Source: Adiantum capillus-veneris (taxonomy: Eukaryota; Streptophyta; Polypodiopsida; Polypodiales; Pteridaceae). From it: 64,000 nt of DNA. Under the pieces are notes generated by a model. It saw only the letters and a list, made by a program, of their open reading frames with translations, had not been told where the DNA came from and did not search any database. The position numbers and the translations under genes are program-made. The stretch spans positions 146,904,140-146,968,139 of the forward strand of contig CM043955.1 in the NCBI GenBank assembly GCA_014529385.2, in the 5' to 3' direction. Positions 58,785 to 64,000 of the stretch are shown piece by piece (within the stretch, counting starts at the first letter, position 1; the number at the start of each line of letters is the position of its first letter).

Positions 58785-61477
58785 TATTTCTCAATATGCT
58801 TACTACCAGGTGTCCTCAAGTGTGGTAAACTATGCTCTTCATCGAGGCTTTCATCTCCAGAACTCTCTTCAACCACTTTCTTCTTGCCTTTCTCGTCTTG
58901 CTTCTTATCTCGCAAACGACCGCTCCATGGGTTGACACTTCCTATACTCTCCTCTGCCATATGTGGTCTTGAAATAGTTCTTGTTGATGGTCCTGGCTTA
59001 TCAACAACATGACGCACATTCTCTTGCTCTTCATACTCATCTTCTATCATCACTGGCTTTGGTTTATACCATGGTTCATGCTCACAAAATATGACATCTC
59101 TACTAACATAAACTTGTCTTGTCGTAGGATCATAGCACTTGTAACCTTTCTTTTCAATAGGGTAACCCAAGAATATACACTTCACTGCCTTTGGCTCCAT
59201 CTTCTTTCTTGCTTCATTTGGCACATGAACATAGCAAACACATCCAAAAACTTTCATGTAGGAAACTGTTGGCTTGATCCCATAAAGTCTCTCATAAGGT
59301 GAAATTTCATGAATGGCAGCTGTTGGTGTTCGATTCATAGTGTGGAATGCTGTATGAATTGCTTCAGCCCAATATGTTAATGGCATATTCATCTCATTCA
59401 TCATGGCTCTTGCAATTTCTGTTATGACTCTATTCTTTCTCTCAGCAACTCCATTTTGTTGTGGTGTGTATCTGCAAGTAATATGTCTTCTTATGCCTTG
59501 TTCATGTAAGTAATCATCAAAACTGTGTGACATGTACTCTCCCCCTCCATCTGTATGTAGGCATTTAATTTGACAACCATTCTCTTTCTCAACCATAACT
59601 TTGAACTCCAAGAATACCTCAAATGCCTCTGACTTTGCCTTTAGAAAGTAAACCCATGTCATTCTACTGTAATCACCCATGAATGTGATAAAATATCGAC
59701 AACCATTTGGTGTAGCATGATCACAAGGTCCCCAAATATCTGAATGAACAATTTCCAAAGGACTTTGGCTAATTCTCCCCCTCTTTGGAAATGGTAAGCG
59801 AGATTGCTTTCCAAATTGACAAGCTTCACAAACATGATCAAAATTCAATCTGCCAAACTTTGGTAATCCACGTACAATTTGATTTGATTGCATATGCTTT
59901 AGTCTTCTAAAATTGACATGACCAATCCTCTTATGCCATAACTCTGCCCAATCATCTTGAGTGGTTGATTTGTTTGCATACATACCACTGTGTAAACATG
60001 GATCTCCAGCTTCCAATGAGAACAAGCGACCTTTCTTTCTTCCACGTGCCAATATCTTGCCTGGTCTGCCTTTGTGAAACTCCTCTATGAAGCAGCCATA
60101 ACGATTAAAACGGACTTGCAACCCTTGATCTGTCATTTGTCCAACTGAGGCTAAATTCTTTGTGATTGAAGGCACATATAGAACATCTCCCAATGTGTTG
60201 TATGTCCCGTCTTTTTCTAGCATTGGAACTGAACCAACATGTGTAATCCGATGCAGAGTTTCATCACCTGTAGCGACAAACTCATCCTCTTCTAATTTCT
60301 CGTTTCTGTCAAACCATTCACCATGATATGTCATATGATTTGTGGCACCAGTATCTAAATACCAATCATTTGTATGATGTGGCTCCACCATGCTTCCAAC
60401 AACATGCTCCATAGGAAATAAATGTCCACTCGATCTATTGTCATATATATTTTGATCATGAGGATTGTATCCAACAAAGTTTCCTCCATGTCTGCCATAA
60501 CCTCGGCCTCTTCCACCACGATCACGGTTTTGATTTAGCCTTGTGTAACATTCTCTTTCAAAGTGACCATAAATGCCGCATCTGTTACAGTATCCATCTC
60601 TTTGAGGATGTACAAATCGTCCACCTCCACGTCCACGGGTTCGGGCTCTCCCCCTGCCTCTTTGGCTATAATCATTGTAACTTTGACTTTGTTGGTTTTG
60701 CCATTGACCTCTTCCAGCATTGTTTCCACGACCATAGTTTCCTCTTCCACCTCTATTGTTTCCACGACCTCTAGAGTAAAAAACCTGATCTCTGGAATTG
60801 TTATTTGATGTAGAAGGACCTGACTTGCCTAACTTTACCTCTTCTTGCAAACAAAGGTTTACTAACTCTTCAAAATCAGGCATGTGTCTTCGAATAGATA
60901 TAGATGTATCCAATGACTTGTACTCCGGTCCCAAACCATTCAATGTCACTGAAACTAAGTCATCATCTGGAACTTCAGCATTAATGCTCGCAAGATCTTC
61001 TTGTATTTGCTTTATCTCTGTCACATAATCTGATATGGATCTATTTCCTCGCCATACACAATGTAACCTTTGCTTCAAGTGAACTTTTCGTGGTTCTGTA
61101 TTGGAGCTGTTCATTCTGGCTAGTATCTCCCATGCTTCCTTTGGAGATTGATCCTTCTTCACATGTGGTATAAAGAAGTCACTAATGCATAGTGAAATCC
61201 AATGCATCACTTTCCTTGAATTCTCGATCCACTTCTTGTAAGCTTCTACTCTTGCTTGCCATGTTTTATGTGCTTCAACATTGTCTCTATTTGGTTCCAA
61301 ACCAACCTCGGGACACTCTTGTTCACCTGTAATGTAATCCCATAAACCTTTGCCCATGATAAAGTTCTCCATCCTGTAAGACCATATGTTGTAGTTCTCT
61401 CTGGTCAACTTCTCTCCAACAATCTGTGTGACTTGAGTTGAAATTTCTGCCATCTTCAATCTCTCAATTTCTTCCAA
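58577..61477 (-). pseudogene. Copia gag, protease and integrase (966-codon open frame)
   Basis: From ATG at 61,477 (a second Met lies eight codons on, in a better match to relatives): gag residues 1 to about 290 ('GEKLTRENYNIWSYRMENFI', 'KEAWEILARMNSSNTEPRKV'), a Gly/Arg-rich stretch, a CCHC knuckle near residue 297 ('CNRCGIYGHFEREC'), protease near 375 ('WYLDTGATNHMTYHGEWFD'), a GAG-pre-integrase HHCC near 515-570 ('WHKRIGHVNFRRLKHMQ', 'CEACQFGK'), and the integrase core with D of 'VHSDIWGPC', D of 'LHTDGGGEYMS' (about 641) and E of 'NGVAERKNR' (about 677). All are complete and open, so gag, protease and integrase could still be made. The last codons after 'EAIGKSE' are out of frame because of the 184-bp duplication. 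Confidence 0.95.
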
Positions 61478-62347
61478 AGGATTCTTGACAAAATTTCGGC
61501 AGAGTTTCGTTTGTATTTGGACAATATCTCAAGTGACAATCTCAACCAAAGTGCTCATAAACACTGACAAAAAATCTCTCACTGCCAAGGGAAAATCCAT
61601 TGACTCACTTTGCCACAGACTGACTCAATACTATGCATAAATACTCTAAAACAATGTCCACATGGACCTGTATGCAAATGCAATCCATACGCTATCCTGT
61701 ACCACATATCCATACATCCACCTTCCTCCCATAGTCGTAAACGACATATGAGGTCTTTTGCGGGGCCAATCGGGGGTTCGCTTTAGTACCTAATCCACCT
61801 TGCCAAGGTACCAAAGCTCCCAAGGCAAGGCTTCAAAAAACCTCACTCGACCCTCACAAAGGCTGCAGTTTTCCAAAATACATTGACCGCATATCCATAC
61901 ATAACCACAAAGTACTCAATGATCTGACAATATAACCGCCTCAACTTCTTCCCACAACCTTTCTTACATAGGCGGCTGTCCATAACGGACCCACAACAAC
62001 CAAACATAATCTTCCATAACACAATATCATGATGCAAAAGCTCTATGTTGCTCTCCAAAACCTGTGTAAATGCTGAATTCTTCACCTGTAACCTGTAAAT
62101 CTACTGCCGAGTGCAAAACTGGACATCTTCTATGCTTGTGTGAACTGGCTGTTTGCTGTAGAAAATTGCAGATTTTGGCAAATTTGAGCATGCCAATGCG
62201 TCTAGAACGCCCAAAAACATAAAGATAGACTCCTGGATCACTGTATTCCGAGTTCGGGTGAGGGAGTTATGACCAAAAAACCTCTCTTTTTTTGCTGTTT
62301 TCCAGAGCTGCGGAAACCTGTGTATTGATTGTAGCTCCTCAAACTGA
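61478..62347 (-). other. Copia 5' leader
   Basis: About 870 bp of non-coding leader between the 5' LTR and gag ATG. It presumably holds packaging signals; no conserved element recognised. Confidence 0.6.
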
Positions 62348-62359
62348 GCTCTGATACCA
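62348..62359 (-). promoter_or_regulatory. Copia primer binding site (initiator Met tRNA)
   Basis: The minus strand reads TGGTATCAGAGC three bases after the 5' LTR. Confidence 0.95.
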
Positions 62360-62362
62360 CTT

Positions 62363-62594
62363 TGTAGAGTGCGCAGATGATGGAGAAGGTAGGAAATAAG
62401 ACTACACACGCACACCAACACACATCGAGACACACACACACAATCGTTACCCTGCAGCAGCCATTCAACGAGCTGTTATTCTCTTCTTCTTTTTTCTTGA
62501 ACTATTATCCAAAGTATATTTACAACATAGTATAGTCAGTGTCCGGCCGCCCATAGCACAATGGACATATTCTTTAACATCATATTCTTCAACA
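62363..62594 (-). repeat. Copia 5' LTR
   Basis: It matches 56,681-56,906 with about five substitutions and a small length difference in the CA run. It ends 'cttcaaca' before CTATT. Confidence 0.96.
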
Positions 62595-62599
62595 CTATT

Positions 62600-64000
62600 G
62601 ACAATAGTTGAGGACCGAATTTTCATGGAGCCGGTGGTCCCCCCTCCAAAAGGCTTTGTATTATAGGTTTCTCCCATTAAGAGAGACATTTTACAATACA
62701 ATTACTTGTGTTCCTTCAATACTAGCTAGCGCAATCAAGATGGGAGCTTCAAGCACTAAGCAAAACACTTAATAAACACAACATCAATTCCCTCACGGTC
62801 TCAAACCCAAGCCCTCACACACCTTCGAAGATGGTGAGAGCTAGTGGGGTATGAGAGTAGATTGAGAGGAAGAAGGAGTAGTCTTACGAGAAAGATGTAC
62901 ATCTCCTCACATAATCACTCATATTAGCATAGCATAGCTTAGTAATTAGCATGGTAGAGGAGATGAGCATGCATTGAAGCTTGGATCTTGGTTGGATTTG
63001 CATCACAAAGCCAAGAGTTGTTGGTGTAGGCCTCCCTTCTCACAAGTTTGGAGTAGGTGATAAGCTTTCCATTAAAGCTTGAGAATAAGAGAGAAAGTCT
63101 TCTTGCTTCACACATGAGCTTGTGTGTGAGTGTGTGAGATAATGACTTCAGAAAATCAGCCCCCTCTCTCTCTTGGTCGACCCCTCATGCTATTTCCTCT
63201 TGTTGACACCCCATTGGACCCCTCCAGGCTTAGCAAAAAGGATTTCAAGAGCATAAGTGATAGCCTTCTAACATGTGTTCCCCTTTTCCCTTTTGTGAGA
63301 GCTTTAGGTAATTAATTAATTGGGCCCCTTTGTCTCCTGGCCAATAGGAATCATGCAAGCCATTAGGCTGTTGAATGCTCATTGGACCCCTTGGGAGACT
63401 GTCCAATAGTCTTCTAGAGAGCTTATTTCTTATTGGTTGTTTTATTAAGTGGTTTTAAATGAATTAAACTAGATTTAGTCTAGCCTAATTCTCATTGGTC
63501 CACCTCCATGGCCATCCAATAGGATTTAAGTGCACCTTGTGGGCATCTGGGCTAGGGAGCTGACATGTGTCCCTCGTTCCCTTTGTGTAAAGGAAGCTTG
63601 TGAGTGTGTGTGTGTGTGTGTGTGTGTTTCTCTCTCATCCCCTACTTGCAAGGCTCGCCCCCTCCTTTGTAGGATTTGTGAAGACTTTTTGGATACACAC
63701 AGTAGAAAGCATCCAATTTCCCTAGTGATGACCTTTGGACACAACCTTTGAATTTTGGAACCTTAGCATTTTGGAAGTCTTAATGGGTTGAACCTTAGGG
63801 TCTTTAAAGCCCATTGTTGCACATTGCTCTTTTGCAGATGGCCCCCCCTTTGGATCCCTATTTTACCTCCTTTGGATCCCTACTGTGGCCAGTCTGCCAG
63901 CTTAACCAATATTCTAGCTTTTTCTCCCTTGGCACTTTTCCCCATAATAAATGATCAGTTTAACATGAGAAAATCATTTAGAAGAATTAGATATTAGTTA
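62600..64000 (-). repeat. Outer gypsy 5' LTR, distal part (runs off the window)
   Basis: It aligns with 40,100-41,500: 'gaattttcatggagccggt', 'tagcatagcatagcttagta', 'gtccaatagtcttctaga', 'ggatccctattttacctcc' and so on. Differences are mainly transitions and small indels, including (GT)n length variation at 63,603-63,627. The LTR continues past 64,000. Confidence 0.92.

Larger units (their letters stand above)
56681..62594 (-). mobile_element. Ty1/copia LTR retrotransposon (5.9 kb), minus strand
   Basis: Complete layout: LTRs of 226 and 232 bp (56,681-56,906 and 62,363-62,594), TG...CA ends, 5-bp target duplication CTATT on both sides (56,676-56,680 and 62,595-62,599), iMet PBS, polypurine tract, and one gag-pol reading order with integrase before RT (the copia order). 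It lies within the outer gypsy's 5' LTR; removing it and one CTATT restores the match to the 39,950-41,500 copy. About five substitutions separate its LTRs, so it is the youngest insertion in the nest. Pol is broken by a 184-bp duplication, a stop and a frameshift. Confidence 0.96.
39950..64000 (-). mobile_element. Outer Ty3/gypsy LTR retrotransposon, minus strand, interrupted by two elements
   Basis: The parts in minus-strand order are: 5' LTR (64,000 and beyond, to 56,497, interrupted by a copia element), PBS at 56,484-56,495, gag (56,196 to about 54,900), protease (about 54,904-54,359), first half of RT (54,025-53,684), inner gypsy insertion, second half of RT, RNase H and a truncated integrase (44,007 to about 42,600), and 3' LTR (about 42,200 to 39,950). 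The RT reads across the insertion: '[13 protein letters not shown]' ends at 53,684 and 'LKVTFCTTFGLYKYVVMPF' resumes at about 44,003. The start of the 5' LTR lies outside the window. Multiple stops and frameshifts, plus loss of the integrase catalytic core, make it dead. Confidence 0.88.

Noticed and set aside
60535-60808. Plus- and minus-frame shadows over the copia Gly/Arg-rich gag segment
   Set aside because: They overlap the clear gag frame and owe their length to its repetitive codons.

Overview
The window looks like repeat-dense nuclear DNA from a land plant, most likely a fern. The plant call rests on PLS-type pentatricopeptide-repeat (PPR) sequence, plant-type Ty1/copia and Ty3/gypsy LTR retrotransposons primed by initiator-Met tRNA, and long (CT)n/(GA)n and (CA)n microsatellites. 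The fern call is an inference from the wording of the PPR repeats ('QQEQGQKAL', 'SPDAITHAC') and the LINE and microsatellite load; no marker gene settles it. I see no intact cellular gene, no rRNA or tRNA gene and no CRISPR array. Nearly all recognisable coding sequence is a dead or dying mobile element or a degenerate PPR copy.

Layout. 1-4310: a degenerate PPR tandem array, partly built as a higher-order repeat of about 1.31 kb. 4.3-15 kb: mostly unassignable AT-rich sequence with (CT)n tracts, short tandem duplications, a possible RING-finger scrap near 8.3 kb and a PPR scrap near 10.2 kb. 15.0-15.5 kb: a long alternating purine/pyrimidine microsatellite complex. 15.8-16.6 kb: the 3' end of a Ty1/copia pol (minus strand). 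18.8-20.8 kb: a large inverted repeat with arms of about 0.96 kb and a 49-bp spacer. 22.1-23 kb: a possible 3' end of an LTR element. 25.96-30.12 kb: a LINE (ORF1-like domain, endonuclease, RT, zinc-knuckle tail) lying exactly between two microsatellites. 33.6-35.15 kb: a second, older LINE fragment. 36.9-39.95 kb: tandem duplications, including a degenerate 151-bp satellite-like array.

39,950 to beyond 64,000 is one nested structure. An old minus-strand Ty3/gypsy element (LTRs longer than 1.5 kb, gag, protease, RT, RNase H, truncated integrase) was interrupted twice. A plus-strand Ty3/gypsy element (44,008-53,683) sits in its RT gene, and a minus-strand Ty1/copia element (56,681-62,594, flanked by CTATT duplications) sits in its 5' LTR. 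The inner gypsy carries an extra sense-strand coding region of about 2-2.7 kb between integrase and its 3' LTR; this is the best candidate here for something poorly described.

Two themes cut across unrelated elements. First, in-frame stops are overwhelmingly one C-to-T change away from Gln (CAA/CAG) or Arg (CGA) codons, as expected from cytosine-methylation-driven decay of silenced DNA. Second, short local tandem duplications (about 64-230 bp), often not multiples of three, recur through the window and help break the element genes. The elements do not act as a pathway; the coherent story is layered insertion, silencing and decay. Coordinates of breaks and repeat edges were read by eye and may be off by a few bases.
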